Source of the DNA: Streptosporangiaceae bacterium
GTDB lineage: Bacteria; Actinomycetota; Actinomycetes; Streptosporangiales; Streptosporangiaceae
DNA: 5,519 nucleotides
Assembly: GCA_030042885.1 (NCBI GenBank)
Contig: JASHYW010000514.1
Location: forward strand, 1-5,519
Reading direction: 5' to 3'
This document shows, piece after piece, positions 4,981-5,519 of this stretch (within the stretch, counting starts at the first letter, position 1; every line of letters starts with the position of its first letter). Under the pieces are notes generated by a model that was not told the DNA's origin, ran no database searches, and saw only the letters and a list, made by a program, of their open reading frames with translations. The position numbers and the translations under genes were made by a program.

Positions 4981-5519
4981 TCAGCCCGACAGCTGGCGGC
5001 TGAAGAAGCTGAAGACCTTCGCCCAGCCGTCCATCGCCGCTTCGGGCCGGTACATCGGGGTGTGATAGTAGAAGAAGCCGTGGCTTGCGCCGTCATACCG
5101 GTGGAACTCATAGGCCTTGCCGTGCCGCTTCAGCTCCGCCTCGTGCAGGTCCACCTGCGCGGGCGAGGGATGGGTGTCGTCGTTGCCGAACAGCCCGAGC
5201 AGCGGCGCCGAAAGCCCGGCGGTGTAGTCGATCGGCGCGACCGGGCGGGCCGGCGACAGTTCCTGCTGGCCCGCGACCACTCCCCCACCCCACAGGTCGG
5301 CGACCGCGTCGAAACCGGCCACCCGGGAGGCGGCCAGCAGCGCATGCCGCCCTCCGGAGCAGGTGCCGATGATGCCCGCCTTGCCGTTGCTTGACGGCAG
5401 GGCCTTCAGCCAGCTGAGGGCGGCCGCGCAGTCGGCCACCACGCTGTCGTCGGCGACGCCGCCCTGGGACCGGACCCTGGCCGCCACGTCGTCGGGGGTG
5501 CCGTGGCCGAAGCGGCAGT
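4981..5519 (-). CDS. Dienelactone hydrolase family protein, 5' end beyond window
   Basis: The C-terminal 178 or so residues of an alpha/beta-hydrolase of the dienelactone hydrolase family. The frame stays open to the right edge, reading RFGHGTPDDVAARVRSQGG just inside it, so the true start is outside; a full-length member would be roughly 240-250 residues, meaning about 60-70 are missing. The nucleophile elbow GTCSGG carries the family's characteristic Cys (codon 5361-5359), the acid is in LFGNDD (most likely the second Asp, codon 5178-5176), and the His is in GASHGFF (codon 5082-5080). All three triad residues are thus intact. Family members hydrolyse lactones such as dienelactone in chlorocatechol breakdown, but many actinobacterial homologues act on unknown esters, and no catechol-pathway gene is nearby. 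A GTG at 5487 is in frame but internal to the homology. It converges on the thioesterase gene. Confidence 0.9.
   Translation of the reverse strand, partial: CRFGHGTPDDVAARVRSQGGVADDSVVADCAAALSWLKALPSSNGKAGIIGTCSGGRHALLAASRVAGFDAVADLWGGGVVAGQQELSPARPVAPIDYTAGLSAPLLGLFGNDDTHPSPAQVDLHEAELKRHGKAYEFHRYDGASHGFFYYHTPMYRPEAAMDGWAKVFSFFSRQLSG

Overview
The window is very GC-rich DNA with dense, long reading frames and strong G/C bias at third codon positions. Together with a DUF1707 protein, a stand-alone CBM48 protein of the actinomycete kind and frequent GTG/TTG starts, this points to an actinobacterium (Actinomycetota), probably a filamentous or related high-GC genus. The genus cannot be fixed from this sequence. 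It looks like chromosomal DNA: there is no rRNA, tRNA, CRISPR array, transposase, integrase or phage gene.

Layout from left to right. Bases 1-118 hold nothing I can call a gene. Next come two genes on the minus strand: a small glycogen-binding (CBM48/AMPK-beta-like) protein at 119-400 and, upstream of it, a two-domain protein at 547-1824 that joins an N-terminal GNAT acetyltransferase to a classical AAA ATPase. A short divergent promoter region of about 70 bases, containing a 13-bp palindrome, separates this from a plus-strand ATP-dependent DNA ligase of the archaeal/LigB type (1897-3657). The ligase converges on a minus-strand DUF1707 protein with five Gly-Gly repeat motifs (3790-4443); the gap holds a 15-bp-arm dyad that is a good terminator candidate. 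A second divergent region (4444-4573), with a 12-bp palindrome and a possible -10 box, leads into a plus-strand hotdog-fold acyl-CoA thioesterase (4574-4969). The thioesterase converges, with only 11 bases between stops, on a minus-strand dienelactone hydrolase-family protein whose 5' end lies beyond the right edge.

The six genes do not form one operon: direction changes four times and only the first two could be co-transcribed. I see no shared pathway. The ligase has no Ku, polymerase or nuclease partner here, so a dedicated repair module is not supported. The thioesterase and dienelactone hydrolase both act on small acyl or ester substrates, but they are convergent and not an operon. The least ordinary items are the GNAT-AAA fusion, whose AAA pore-loop position lacks the usual aromatic residue, and the dyad between ligase and DUF1707 genes. 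I found no convincing evidence of a new multi-gene system.
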